A DNA stretch of 64,000 nt, taken from positions 171,501 to 235,500 of the forward strand of contig NW_027248376.1 in NCBI RefSeq assembly GCF_041260155.1, read 5' to 3'. This document shows, one piece after another, positions 1 to 11,792 of the stretch (its first letter is position 1; each line of letters starts with the position of its first letter). This stretch comes from Ptychodera flava (lineage: Eukaryota; Hemichordata; Enteropneusta; Ptychoderidae). The translations under genes were made by a program, and so were the position numbers. Below the pieces are notes generated by a model. It searched no databases. It was not told the origin of the DNA and worked only from the letters and a program-made list of their open reading frames with translations.

Positions 1-906
1 TGAAACATGTTATCGAGTCTTTTTTTTATAATTTCGGGAATGCCTCGCTAAAATTAGATCTTAACTCGTACACAAATATAAGAATGCTTGCAAAATATTC
101 ATACGTACCGTGTTCGTCCACTTAGATATGACCAATCCTATGGGCTTGCCTTATCAAAAAATATACCCACGGTAGCTAAGGATTACGTTCTTGATATTGG
201 CCTCAAACTTAAGTTCTTGACGCTTTTTGAATTTATTTTTTAGGAGTTTCTTCAACTATTTACTCATGTTGTACTATTTCACAGAAAGACAATTACAACC
301 GTAGCAGTAATGACATCAGCACTTTTCCCTGTTAATCAACCTTGTTAGCAGTCTTTACAGCCAGTACACGTTTTTGTCATTCTCTCCTCTTCCAAATTAC
401 TACAACCGTAGCATCATCATTATCATCATAACTAACATCATTGGCGCCAGTGTAATTTCATGAGGTAGAAAAAAGACAATTCGTTCCAATAATGGAACAA
501 TGGATGGAAGTTTCGGTATTACAGCAGCGTCTGTAGTGCTTCATCCGAATGAGTGTATTAATATCAACCGATAGAACCTGAGGCTACTTAACTCTGACAA
601 GGTCAAGTATTAACGAGACTATGTACGTAGGCCACCTTAAAACAGACAGACTCTGAGGCAAAAAACGCAATATCTTGAATGGAATTAGACACTTAAAACA
701 TAAGTGCAATGAAATCGGATTTAAAGTAGCCGGTGTATGTCAGTCTTGCAATGTTTATAGCGAAGCGACATTGAATATTGTCCAAGATACGGTGCCTTCT
801 CGTTTCCAGGTGATGTTGTTACAGAGTTCCGGGAACCCAATGTGTAATTTATACACGTTATCTTCGCGAATCGCCGTGCATTAAGATTGTTTTCATTCAT
901 AAAAGT
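1..906. other. Intergenic or intronic DNA, no gene recognised
   Basis: AT-rich sequence. A 209-base open frame at 675-884 has no recognisable motif and I do not treat it as a gene. The 5' side of the following LINE may extend into the last part, but I cannot recognise LINE protein before about 907. Confidence 0.5.
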
Positions 907-1883
907 AACTATTTACAGCAAAGGTACCAGTAAGTGTCTGTCAATAATAACACTTCACCAAGTCTTGGTATTGAATGTGGAGTACCAAAGTGGTCAGATT
1001 TGGGCCCTACATCGTTTTTACTATTTATCAATGACAAAACCAGCTCATCAAACCTCTTCAATTTTCGTTTGTTCGCTGATGACACAAATATTTTCCACAT
1101 ATTCCCTGAAAACTACTTTAATATAAATCTACATAATGTCGACTTGCAATTCAAAAACGTTACAGATTGGTGTAATGTTAATAAACCTACCGTAAATCGT
1201 GCTGACACTAAGTATATTTTCTTTAAAAGTAATAAGAGAAAAATAACTCAGCTAGGTTCACTCCATATCAATGGTGAGATTATTGAAGAAGTGGAAGCCA
1301 CATCATTTGTAGGTGTTGTTATTGACAGGCATCTGACATGGTCAAAACAGATTGAACAGGTAAAATCTACAGTCAGGAAAAAAGTAGGCATTCTTTTCAA
1401 ACTATAAAAGTACCTTCCAAACATATTCTTGTATTAATCTACAAAGCTTTCATTCAACCCCATATAACATATGGACTAGAGGTCTGGGGATCCACATACC
1501 AATCTCATTTGACATGTATTCACTTAGCACAGAAAATGACAGTTAGAGCAATGACCTTTAGTCACTTAATAGCAAATTCATCCGATCTATTTCGACAGTT
1601 ACACATTCTTGATATTTTGAAACTTCACAAATTCCAAGTTTGTTCCTTTATGTACGAGGTAATTAACGTTACCTTGCCTCATCAATTTTCAAATTACTGT
1701 TCCATTTCATCACACTGCTATAGTACTCGACATGAAGAGATAGGGAACCTTTTTGTTCCAACTATCAACACAACTACTGGCAAACATGCAATATCTTACA
1801 CAGGAAGTATTTTATGGAACACCCTACCACATGATATTAGATCAAAACCGTCTCTTAGCTCCTTCCGACAATCCTCGAAATAA
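907..1883 (+). pseudogene. LINE reverse transcriptase C-terminal part, frameshifted
   Basis: Reads as the palm and thumb part of a LINE reverse transcriptase. Visible motifs are GVPKWSDLGP, a decayed form of the usual GVPQGSxLGP, then INDK and the catalytic FADDT near 1070-1085. An in-frame stop lies near 931, before SVNNN. A frameshift near 1400 moves the reading to a second frame that continues with IQPHITYGLEVWGSTYQ, an HKFQV/FMY stretch, YSTRH and SILWNTLPHDIR, the usual C-terminal tail of the group. No endonuclease domain is present. The stop, the frameshift and the altered RT motif together make it non-functional. Confidence 0.8.
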
Positions 1884-2141
1884 TGTTGACATACACATAA
1901 AAAAGATGGTCCATAGACATGACGGAGCATTATTTCCTGTTGCACAAGAATTGATGTACTATCGCCCTCAAATATATGTTTATTAGATTAATCAAAATTG
2001 AATTCACAGAGGAAATGGACTTTGACTAGCAGTTTTGCTATTTTTCCATTTCCTATTAACCCTGTGACTTATATATGAATATATAAAGTTCTGTATATTT
2101 ACATTTTTTGTAAAAAAAGGTAAATAAATTATTATTATTGA
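907..2141 (+). mobile_element. 5'-truncated LINE (CR1/L2-like), dead
   Basis: This is the 3' half of a non-LTR retrotransposon. It starts inside the reverse transcriptase and runs through the C-terminal tail to a 3' end with a short TTATTATTATT microsatellite (about 2126-2140), as is common for CR1/L2-group elements. 5' truncation is usual for LINEs. The copy is inactive because the coding frame is interrupted. Clade assignment is by eye from the spacing GVPxxS...FADDT...YGLEVWGS...LWNTLP. Confidence 0.8.
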
Positions 2142-3669
2142 AACATTAGCTTCAACAAATTATCATACTCACTCTTCACTAGTCTCTATTATTGACTTCA
2201 GGTTGTGACGTACGAATTCTGTCGTCGTCCTTTTTGTCTCTCAACAACTACCTGTCTGTTGCATAGCTTGTTGTTTCAAAATACTGAAATTTTCATACAA
2301 AGTTTTTTTTTAAAAAGTAGCATAGCAAATTAACATCATGAATTTCCGGAAATGCGTGTAGACAGGCACGGTCATCGAGTTTTAGTTATTTCCAACAATC
2401 TATAGAGCAATGTAAAACTTACAATCAAAGCAGACAAGTGCACAACTTCCAGGCCGAGATAGCAATCGCCACTGGCGGCATCGTTTATATATGCTGAAGA
2501 TCCAGTTTAGTTCGGTAAATACACAAATATATCTTGATTATATGACATAGGCTGTCATGTATATCAGTGCATTTCACACAAAGATAAAATCAACTGTTGT
2601 CGTGTTTCGTAGATACATTTATTATCGTTACATAGTTCCCAGCAAACTGATCAGATTGGAGTTTGCGCAGTGGGACCTAGAATAATGCAAATAATTAGTA
2701 ATGATTCATGTATTGCGTCCGCCTCTGCAATGAATTTTCACGCACTGCGCTGTTTGTCACAAACACACAAGAAATGACCTTAGTCATACACTTAAACCAA
2801 GTCATTGCAAGCTACCAAATGACCTAATGTTTCTATAATCCCTTTCCGAAATATTCAGACTTGTATAATTACGTTTGCCAGGCGGATTTATGGCTTTACA
2901 GTGACATGTCTCCAGTCCGACGGAACTTATTACATCATAGAGACTATAGGTTCTGAGTGCAGGTGTCCAAATTCCTCTGTATCGCAGCGTTAGTACTGAT
3001 AAAGGCTGATATAAAAGGTGACGAGGACCCATTAGACGTCAGTCATCTTTGAACTTTGCTTGCTTGTGCTGTCCAGTGAATAGAAATACGTTGAAGGGGC
3101 TTATGTTTTGGTCCGTGGCCAGTGTTGAGTGATGACATGGCTATATACAGTGCTGTGTACACAGTGATGTAACAGGGCCTGAAATTTCTGCCTGTCCCAT
3201 CACTATATGTATAGAGAAATGTGAATACACACCTAAAACAGGGTCAAAATTCTAATTATGACATTATTTATTTGTGATCAAAATTATCCCATTTTCCAAA
3301 ATACATAACTCTGAAATCTGACAAATTTTCAAACCTTGTAACAGGCCCTGCAAATTCAACACTGTCTCACAACTGTTCTTAGACGAAATTCCATATGACA
3401 AACATAATTCACTCACACTTCTGTCTTATGGATTCGTGTATATATGTGCGATACTTGGTCACAATTTAAATCCAGCCAGAAATTCATGACATCTTGGTCA
3501 ATAAGTTTTCGTTTGATTTTTCATATCAACTTACTTTAGGAATCCCTCTACGTTGGAAGAAAACGAACAAAATGTAAGCATATTACTTCAGTGAAAAAAA
3601 AAATTACAGTGAAGTCAACGATAACTAGTGAAATGGGTCGCTTATTTCGGATCTTCAGATACTCGCTAC
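2142..3669. other. Non-coding stretch
   Basis: I see no convincing gene. Around 2955-3030 there is a diverged, partial match to the repeat motif that marks the tandem-unit boundaries elsewhere in the window (GCAGGTGTCCAAATTCCTCT followed by GTACTGATAAAGG). The rest shows no repeat or exon I recognise. Confidence 0.5.
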
Positions 3670-4890
3670 CTAGCGAACTTGTATGGCGAGAGGCTTTCCA
3701 ATGGTGATCACAAAGGTCGAGATAGTCGTCTCTGAGATACACGGAGATACACCGTCCATTGTCGCACCGGTAGTCGTTCTCATTCCTGCACTTTCTATCC
3801 CAATCTGAGCATAAAATTATGTTCTAAAGCTTCATAATTTTACCTTTCAACCAAGATGTAATAAATGTGAGAACAATCTGCCGTATGGCGACTCAATTAT
3901 AAAATTCCTATGGTAGTGAAGCACAGATGAGATAGACATGTATTTGTGGATTTCAGTGACCATGAGCCACTTAGCTACTCAACACAATCACAGAAAACAG
4001 AAAGCTGTGTGTCGTTTATTGTATCTCAATATTACCTGATATGTAGAACGGTGAAGGGATTCCTCTAAACCCCTTTTCCTTTTGATTAGCACCCATCCCC
4101 CCCACCGGCGCACTATCCCTATCAGTTTACCGTCACTGAAGATCTTTATCATTTCCAATCTTTTTTCACATGATGTAATGATGTCTGTTCGAAAAAGAGA
4201 AAATGTTATCTATGAAATTTAGGATTGATGGTTGGATAATACTTTCATATTTATAAAGCTGAGAATATCATATTTATATTGCTATCATAATGATAAAGTT
4301 TAATATTTCAGCACTGTATGGATTTTAGCTTTGACTTGTGTCATATTCTCATTCTTCGTGTAACTTCTGAACTTGGAGTCGGGATAACATGCAGTGCATG
4401 CGTCTTCACTACGACTATACAAAAAGGTCCCACTACTCTAAGTTTTGTGTTGTTTAAATGTCGTATGATTACCCTTTGGAACACAAGGCATTACCTTATG
4501 CCGATTATACCGTAATTCCATATACACTTTAATATCCTTCGCTCTTGCTTCAAACACATGTTCCGATATCTATGATGCTATCATTTTGATTTTCTGCAGC
4601 TGTCTGCCAATTGCAAGGTGTTTCACCGATCAATGCACATTTCTCACATCTTAAGTATCACGTTTTACCTTACCTGAAAGAAAAACTGGTGAATACGAGG
4701 GCCAGGGCATGGAGTCTTTTAACCGACAATCCTTATTTCTGATGTCACAGCCATAAGGCATCCATCACTATCATTACAAAGCTGGTAGCATTCTTCCAAT
4801 CCATTGACCTTCACAGCAAATCGATTTTTATGCTTGGGCATGTCTTCCGGTGTATGATTCGATGTTGCAATCCGTATCTGAAGATATCGG
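3670..4890 (-). pseudogene. PAN-CUB-LDLa-like exon set, copy A (decayed)
   Basis: Three exon-like blocks on the minus strand mirror those at 14558-15785. (1) 4674-4890: PAN/apple-like, with VNGLEECYQLCNDSDGC, followed by a 4-base deletion relative to the other copy that destroys the rest of the frame. (2) 4036-4184: second half of a CUB domain (CEKRLEMIKIFSDGKLIGIV), then frame decay through a G/C-run region; a TCAG/GTAATA donor survives. (3) 3670-3804: LDLa-like block (CRNENDYRCDNGRC then YLRDDYLDLC) with a good CTCAG acceptor. All recognisable borders share phase 1, as in the other copy. The locus looks like a duplicated, dead receptor-gene fragment; the PAN frameshift is the clearest break. 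Confidence 0.6.
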
Positions 4891-5534
4891 CAGTTACATG
4901 TGAATTCACCTCAACTAATGAAAGCCTCACGGACTTGTTTCGTTAATGTAAATGAAGTCAGTCAAGTTGTAACCATTCTGGCGGTCGATGGAGCGCAGAA
5001 GACTGCTAAATCGTTAGAGTTGGTGTATTAGCATAACACAGGACGCCAGAGCTGGATAATCAAACTTGAAAATTAACCTGTAAAACTAAGCCGTTTTGAC
5101 CAATCAGGGATTTCCCCCTTAAGCGATACAGTTATGATTGGATTGTACATAGTAGAGTGTATACCAACCCTGTATTTTTATAACAAAAAGCGGTATACTC
5201 ACATACATGCAAGTCAAATCTGTCATCGATCGTGAAAGAGGCACAAAGTTGGTTGCCAAAAAGGATTACCAACATATAGTACGGTATGAGGTTTTTAATT
5301 GCAGCCGCAGTTTGATCATACTCGCAGTCATATTAACAACAGCAAAAGGCAATAAAACTAAAAGACATATGAATGCATGCACGCATGCAGGCACAATGCC
5401 ATAATGCAAATAAACAATATAGTTTTGTTATTTAAGAAGATTCACAGTCAACGTTGTGACAGCAAAGACCTGACGAGCAAAATATCCAGACACATGAACA
5501 TGTTTCCGTAGTCAGCGTCATTACACTGCCATAT
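4891..5534. other. Non-coding stretch
   Basis: No gene or repeat recognised between the decayed PAN exon and the start of the tandem array. Confidence 0.5.
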
Positions 5535-5934
5535 ATATGTAGACTCAAGTCGTTGTGGATTAAAAAAATGTCTAGATCGTTTCAAATCGGCTATTCATAG
5601 CTATTATGTCTGCTTATTTCACAACGGAAATATTGTAGTTCCCACTTAACATTTTTCCCTGAGGTCTGAGTTGAGCTTAAAGTGATGCAGCTAGTAAGTC
5701 CCCGATCCACGTATCGCATTTACCGATTCACGTATCGCATTTAGCGCTGTTATATACTTTAACTAAGCTGTGTGCGCTACAAAATGACTTATTGTTTTCG
5801 TGAATTATTTTCGCATTCGTCAGTCAAGCCTTACCCTGTTATGATATTAAACGACGTTTTATAAATTTGTCGAATATCTCTTTCAATCATAGTCAGTCAG
5901 GCTTGAAAACGATTTTATCTTGCTTTGACTGAGT
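5535..5934. repeat. Leading part-copy of the 2.85-kb tandem unit
   Basis: This stretch matches about 7345-7680, the later part of the next unit, at clearly lower identity. Both share the run from TCTAGATCGTTT through CCTGAGGTCTGAGTTGAGCT to the doubled CGTATCGCATTTA motif and the CGCATT..GTCAGTCAAG stretch. It lacks the tRNA-like block that follows in the full units. The array therefore extended further left before decay, or began with this fragment. Confidence 0.7.
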
Positions 5935-5965
5935 CTCCTAAATTTATCGCTTTACGATGTTGACG

Positions 5966-6090
5966 GCTCCAGTATGGCGGTGCATATCCACGTGCACACT
6001 ACAAACTAAATGTAGCTGTTCAAATTCCTCTATATCTCAGTATCAGTGCTGATAAAGGTTTAACGGACTGGTGACCTGAAAACGGTCAAT
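5966..6090. repeat. Boundary motif, array 1 copy A
   Basis: A motif of about 125 bp starting at GGCTCCAGTATGGCGGTGCA, passing through GTTCAAATTCCTC and a CTGATAA core (6049-6055), and ending after the GGTCAAT stretch. Related copies lie at 8812-8935, 11668-11792, 26067-26195, 37172-37300 and 42343-42470, with a weak one near 2955-3030. Confidence 0.75.
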
Positions 6091-6952
6091 CAGCCCAAAT
6101 ATTCTGCCGCCATTAGCATTCTAGCTCCGACATCGCCGTCTCTGTCATCAATAGATGATAGCACCACACGCATCGTTCACGTTGCCTCAGAGTCTCTCAT
6201 CAAATTGAACGTAGACGTAAAAATCTCAATCGTCATTTTGATTTGTTTTATTGCAGTATCGAGGGGCATGAAGCAATATCCAGAAACAGACTTGGCTTGG
6301 GAACTTGTCGGACCCCATATGTGCATTACGTCATTCAGAGCAAGGAGCAGATGTTTATTACCCGGTCTTTTCGCCGCTTTCTACTTTCGTCACATGTGCT
6401 TTACTGTCAATTTGAAATATCTTGCCTTCCAACTTTGCTGTCCTTGACTTTTATACAAAAGACATTTAAAACTCAAACGATGCGTGCACCGACCAAACCA
6501 CTCTGTAACTGAGCATGTCGACTTTTCATAAATTTTGGTGACAAACTGACGAGTACGCAGAAGTTGTCGAAAATTCAAAACGGTAGATTTCTTAGATTAC
6601 TTGTCACCCTGTTATACGTGCACGCTTTTCTGTCCCAGAGCTTAACAACTTTATTCTGAAGCATTGAGAAAATCGATTGTTTAGTACGCTATTGATAATT
6701 AAAGTTTGTAGCTTTATTGACGGATGATAAATCACAGTAGCAATACAGGGTGCAAAGGTTGTGTCAAACTGTCATTGGTTCAAAGTAAAAATATATTGAT
6801 GAAAGAACGAGACACTTAGAACACGTTGATCCATACGTATTTTGTCTAAAACTCTGCGATTATGCTTATGCATAAAAAAAGATTTTTAGAAACGTGTCAC
6901 AAATAAGAACAGAGTAAGTGTTAAAAACTGCAGTTCACCAAAATATAATAGA

Positions 6953-7168
6953 CTGGAAGATCCGTCGCTCGAAGGTGCTCTCTACGCTCCCCCTCTGAGT
7001 TCAATAAATATTCAACAGGACTCTGCATAAACATCACGTATAAGAGCGACCAAAGACAGCTGCAGGTGTGACTAACGTTATATCATCTCGCCGCCGCATG
7101 TGACAGACCGCGTCAAGTCGTAGGAGGAGAGGAGCGTAGGGAGCGTCCTCGAGCGACGGTTCTTTCAG
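6953..7168. mobile_element. MITE-like foldback element, copy in unit A
   Basis: A 216-bp element with inverted ends. It begins CTGGAAGATCCGTCGCTCGA and ends with the near-complement TCGAGCGACGGTTCTTTCAG. The arms extend about 45 bp and include CTCTCTACGCTCC and GGAGCGTAGGGAG. There is no coding capacity and I could not identify a target-site duplication with confidence. It is probably a non-autonomous DNA transposon; the superfamily is unknown. Confidence 0.65.
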
Positions 7169-7713
7169 GCAACAAAATGATACAAACCATGATTCAGGGA
7201 ACGTAAGTAAATTATAATAGCGGGTTCAAGTCACGTACAATGAAGACCAAAGCTGTAATACTGGTAGTCGTTCAAAGCTTAAAAAATTAGTTTTCAAAAA
7301 GCTATTGCTATGTATACAGAACGATAAATACAATGAAGCTGTAAACTCAAGTCGGTGAATTAAAAAAAGTCTAGATCGTTTTAAATCAGCTATTATTTCT
7401 GCTTATTTCACAAAGGAAATATTTGTAGTTCTCGTTTAACTTTTTTCCTGAGGTCTGAGTTGAGCTGAAAGTGATGCAGCTAGTCAGTCCCCAATCAACG
7501 TATCGCATTTATCGATTCACGTATCGCATTTAGCGCAGTTATACATATTAACACGAATGGTCACAAAAAACACACTATATTACTTAAATAACATATGAAC
7601 TAAAGCTGAGCGCTACGAAATTACTTGTTTTCCTGAATTATTTTCGCATTAGTCAGTCAAGTCTTAACCTGTTCGCCCAGTTAAAGCGATGAAATTCGTT
7701 TCTTCGCTTCGAT

Positions 7714-8770
7714 AAAGTGTGTATGTGAGATGCATGATAGTAAGCATGCGTGCGTGAGTGCTTCACGAACTCTACAACGTGTTGAGCGGTATCAGTCAGA
7801 AAAATGTAACAACTTAGCCGGCTATTGAACCACTCTTTAAATTTGGGAGTGGAGATTTAGCCGAGTGGTTCTGTCTGTGGCCTCTCAGCTAGGCGACTGA
7901 CGCCGTATGTTGTGGGTTTCGAATCCGATTGAAAACTATCCGTATTTTCCACCATAAAGTGTGTATGTGCGATGTATGATAGTGAGCATGCGTGCGTGAG
8001 TGCTTCACGAACTCTACAACGTGTTGAGCGGTCTCAGTCAGAAAAATGTAACAACTTAGCCGGCTATTGAACCACTCTTTAAATTTGGGAGTGGAGATTT
8101 AGCCGAGTGGCTCTGTCTGTGGCCTCTCAGCTGGGCGACTGATGCCGTATGTTGTGGGTTCGAATCAGATTGAAAACTATCCGTATTTTCTACCCCAGGT
8201 TGGTAACACTGCTGGTGGACAGAATTGTCCCCGAGGTTATCGTTCGCCCAGTTAAAGCGATGAAATTCGTTTCTTCGCTTCGATAAAGTGTGTATGTGCG
8301 ATGTATGATAGTGAGCATCATGCGTGAGTGCTTCACGAACTCTACAACGTGTTGAGCGGTCTCAGTCAGAAAAATGTAACAACTTAGCCGGCTATTGAAC
8401 CACTCTTTAACTTTGGGAGTGGAGATTTAGCCGAGTGGTTCTGTCTGTGGCCTCTCAGCTGGGCGACCGATGCCGTATGTTGTGGTTTCGAATCCGATTG
8501 AAAACTATCCGTATTTTCTACCAATAAAGTGTGTATGTGCGATGTATGATAGTGAGCATGCGTGCGTGAGTGCTCCACGAACTCTACAACGTGTTGAGCG
8601 GTCTCAGTCAGAAAAATGTAACAACTTAGCGGCTATTGAACCACTCTTTAAATTTGGGAGTGGAGATCCCGGGTGGAGATTTAGCCGAGTGGTTCTGTCT
8701 GTGGCCTCTCAGCTAGGCGACTGATGCCGTATGTTGTGGGTTCGAATCCGATTGAAAACTATCCGTATTA
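7714..8770 (+). repeat. tRNA-derived tandem repeat block in unit A
   Basis: Four tandem monomers begin at TAAAGTGTGTATG (7714, 7954, 8283, 8524). Spacings are about 240 bases, or 329 where an extra 88-base segment is kept. Each ends in a tRNA-like stretch with an A-box (TTAGCCGAGTGG) and a B-box (GGTTCGAATCC, slightly altered in some). These stretches start near 7851, 8093, 8421 and 8685. The layout resembles a class II (Ser/Leu-type) tRNA, but the stems and anticodon arm do not fold cleanly, so I call them tRNA-derived (SINE-like) repeats, not tRNA genes. Confidence 0.6.
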
Positions 8771-8811
8771 TCTGGCTTTAACTCCTAAATTTATCGCTTT
8801 ACGATGTTGAC

Positions 8812-8935
8812 GGCTCCAGTGTGGCGGTGCATATCTACGTGCACACTACCAACTAAATGCAGGTGTTCAAATTCCACTGTATCTCAGTATCCGTACTGAT
8901 AAAGGTTGAACGGACTGGTGACCTGAAAAGGGTTA
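8812..8935. repeat. Boundary motif, array 1 copy B
   Basis: Same motif as at 5966-6090, with CTGATAA at 8896-8902 followed by an AGGT/ACCT complementary pair and GAAA (8925-8928). It contains ATCCGTACTGAT, the conserved word of the family. Confidence 0.75.
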
Positions 8936-9810
8936 ATCAGACCAAATATTCTGCCGCCACAAGCATTCTAGCTCTGACATCGCCGTCTCTGTCGTCAATA
9001 GATGACTGCACTACACATATCGTTGACCTTGCCTCAGAGTCTCTCATCAAATTGAAGGTGGACGTAAATATCTCAATCGTCATTTGGATTCGTTTTATTG
9101 CAGCATCGAAGCGCAGATATCGTATTCATGAAGCACTATCTGGAAACAGACTTGGCTTGGGAATTTGTAAGAGCCCCACATGTGCATTGCGTCATTCAGA
9201 GCAAGGAGCAGATGTTTATTACCGGTCTTTTCGCCGCTTTCTACTTTCGTCACATGTGCTTTACTGTCAATTTGAAATATCTTGCCTTCCAACTTTGCTG
9301 TCCTTGACTTTTATACAAAAGACATTTTATACTCAAACGATGCGTGCACCGACCAAACCACTCTGTAACTGAGCATATCGACTTTTCATAAATTTTGGTG
9401 ACAAACTGACGAGTACGCAGAAGTTGTCGAAAATTCAAAACGGTAGATTTCTTAGATTACTTGTCACCCTGTTATACGTGCACGCTTTTCTGTCCCAGAG
9501 CTTAACAACTTTATTCTGAAGCATTGAGAAAATCGATTGTTTAGTACGCTATTGATAATTAAAGTTTGTAGCTTTATTGACGGATGATAAATCACAGTAG
9601 CAATACAGGGTGCAAAGGTTGTGTCAAACTGTCATTGGTTCAAAGTAAAAATATATTGATGAAAGAACGAGACACTTAGAACACGTTGATCCATACGTAT
9701 TTTGTCTAAAACTCTGCGATTATGCTTATGCATAAAAAAAGATTTTTAGAACGTGTCACAAATAAGAACAGAGTAAGTGTTAAAAACTGCAGTTCACCAA
9801 ATATAATAGA

Positions 9811-10026
9811 CTGGAAGATCCGTCGCTCGAAGGTGCTCTCTACGCTCCCCCTCTGAGTTCAATAAATATTCAACAGGACTCTGCATAAACATCACGTATA
9901 AGAGCGACCAAAGACAGCTGCAGGTGTGACTAACGTTATATCATCTCGCCGCCGCATGTGACAGACCGCGTCAAGTCGTAGGAGGAGAGGAGCGTAGGGA
10001 GCGTCCTCGAGCGACGGTTCTTTCAG
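9811..10026. mobile_element. MITE-like foldback element, copy in unit B
   Basis: Essentially identical copy of the element at 6953-7168, carried along by the tandem duplication rather than inserted independently. Confidence 0.65.
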
Positions 10027-10570
10027 GCAACAAAATGATACAAACCATGATTCAGGGAACGTAAGTAAATTATAATAGCGGGTTCAAGTCACGTACAATG
10101 AAGACCAAAGCTGTAATACTGGTAGTCGTTCAAAGCTTAAAAAATTAGTTTTCAAAAAGCTATTGCTATGTATACAGAACGATAAATACAATGAAGCTGT
10201 AAACTCAAGTCGGTGAATTAAAAAAAGTCTAGATCGTTTTAAATCAGCTATTATTTCTGCTTATTTCACAAAGGAAATATTTGTAGTTCTCGTTTAACTT
10301 TTTTCCTGAGGTCTGAGTTGAGCTGAAAGTGATGCAGCTAGTCAGTCCCCAATCAACGTATCGCATTTATCGATTCACGTATCGCATTTAGCGCAGTTAT
10401 ACATATTAACACGAATGGTCACAAAAAACACACTATATTACTTAAATAACATATGAACTAAAGCTGAGCGCTACGAAATTACTTGTTTTCCTGAATTATT
10501 TTCGCATTAGTCAGTCAAGTCTTAACCTGTTCGCCCAGTTAAAGCGATGAAATTCGTTTCTTCGCTTCGA

Positions 10571-11625
10571 TAAAGTGTGTATGTGAGATGCATGATAGTA
10601 AGCATGCGTGCGTGAGTGCTTCACGAACTCTACAACGTGTTGAGCGGTATCAGTCAGAAAAATGTAACAACTTAGCCGGCTATTGAACCACTCTTTAAAT
10701 TTGGGAGTGGAGATTTAGCCGAGTGGTTCTGTCTGTGGCCTCTCAGCTAGGCGACTGACGCCGTATGTTGTGGGTTCGAATCCGATTGAAAACTATCCGT
10801 ATTTTCCACCATAAAGTGTGTATGTGCGATGTATGATAGTGAGCATGCGTGCGTGAGTGCTTCACGAACTCTACAACGTGTTGAGCGGTCTCAGTCAGAA
10901 AAATGTAACAACTTAGCCGGCTATTGAACCACTCTTTAAATTTGGGAGTGGAGATTTAGCCGAGTGGCTCTGTCTGTGGCCTCTCAGCTGGGCGACTGAT
11001 GCCGTATGTTGTGGGTTCGAATCAGATTGAAAACTATCCGTATTTTCTACCCCAGGTTGGTAACACTGCTGGTGGACAGAATTGTCCCCGAGGTTATCGT
11101 TCGCCAGTTAAAGCGATGAAATTCGTTTCTTCGCTTCGATAAAGTGTGTATGTGCGATGTATGATAGTGAGCATCTTGCGTGAGTGCTTCACGAACTCTA
11201 CAACGTGTTGAGCGGTCTCAGTCAGAAAAATGTAACAACTTAGCCGGCTATTGAACCACTCTTTAAATTTGGGAGTGGAGATTTAGCCGAGTGGTTCTGT
11301 CTGTGGCCTCTCAGCTGGGCGACCGATGCCGTATGTTGTGGTTTCGAATCCGATTGAAAACTATCCGTATTTTCTACCAATAAAGTGTGTATGTGCGATG
11401 TATGATAGTGAGCATGCGTGCGTGAGTGCTCCACGAACTCTACAACGTGTTGAGCGGTCTCAGTCAGAAAAATGTAACAACTTAGCCGGCTATTGAACCA
11501 CTCTTTAAATTTGGGAGTGGAGATCCCGGGTGGAGATTTAGCCGAGTGGTTCTGTCTGTGGCCTCTCAGCTAGGCGACTGATGCCGTATGTTGTGGGTTC
11601 GAATCCGATTGAAAACTATCCGTAT
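10571..11625 (+). repeat. tRNA-derived tandem repeat block in unit B
   Basis: Near-identical counterpart of the block at 7714-8770, with tRNA-like stretches starting near 10709, 10950, 11277 and 11532. A-box and B-box words are kept. The last monomer carries the same small insertion with a CCCGGG before the A-box as in unit A, so the block was copied as a whole. Confidence 0.6.
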
Positions 11626-11667
11626 TATCTGGCTTTAACTCCTAAATTTATCGCTTAACGATGTTGA

Positions 11668-11792
11668 CGGCTCCAGTGTGGCGGTGCATATCTACGTGCA
11701 CACTACCAACTAAATGCAGGTGTTCAAATTCCTCTGTATTTAAGTATCCGTACTGATAAAGGTTGAACGGACTGGTGACCTGAAAAGGGTCA
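11668..11792. repeat. Boundary motif, array 1 copy C
   Basis: Same motif as at 5966-6090, with CTGATAA at 11753-11759, AGGT at 11760-11763, ACCT at 11778-11781 and GAAA at 11782-11785. It marks the start of the last, partial unit of array 1. Confidence 0.75.

Larger units (their letters stand above)
5935..8781. repeat. Tandem unit A (about 2.85 kb)
   Basis: First full unit of a tandem array, beginning at CTCCTAAATTTATCGC. The same words begin the next units at 8782 and 11639, giving periods of 2847 and 2857 bases. It contains the boundary motif (5966-6090), a 216-bp foldback element (6953-7168) and a tRNA-like block (7714-8770). Open frames near 6205-6512 are not conserved in a way that suggests protein. 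From about 6350 onward it is almost identical to unit B, while the first 400 bases are visibly more diverged. Confidence 0.85.
8782..11638. repeat. Tandem unit B (about 2.86 kb)
   Basis: Second full unit of the array, with the same internal order as unit A: boundary motif (8812-8935), foldback element (9811-10026) and tRNA-like block (10571-11625). The open frame at 8857-9372 runs across the boundary motif and non-coding repeat and is not treated as a gene. Confidence 0.85.

Noticed and set aside
675..1126. Short plus-strand open frames before and over the LINE
   Set aside because: No domain; those after 900 are out-of-frame readings of the reverse transcriptase.
6205..6578. Open frames in tandem unit A, with counterparts at 9095-9438 and 11955-12341
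   Set aside because: They recur only because the DNA is duplicated, the ends differ between copies through indels, and no motif or splice context supports them.
8384..8724. Open frames across the tRNA-like repeats on both strands
   Set aside because: They are readings of tRNA-derived repeats, not protein genes.
7851..8765. Functional tRNA-Ser or tRNA-Leu genes
   Set aside because: A and B boxes are good, but the acceptor and T stems mispair and no clean anticodon loop can be drawn, so they are called tRNA-derived repeats.
7714..8770. CRISPR array
   Set aside because: The repeats are 240-330 bases long with no regular short repeat/spacer pattern, and the DNA is eukaryotic.
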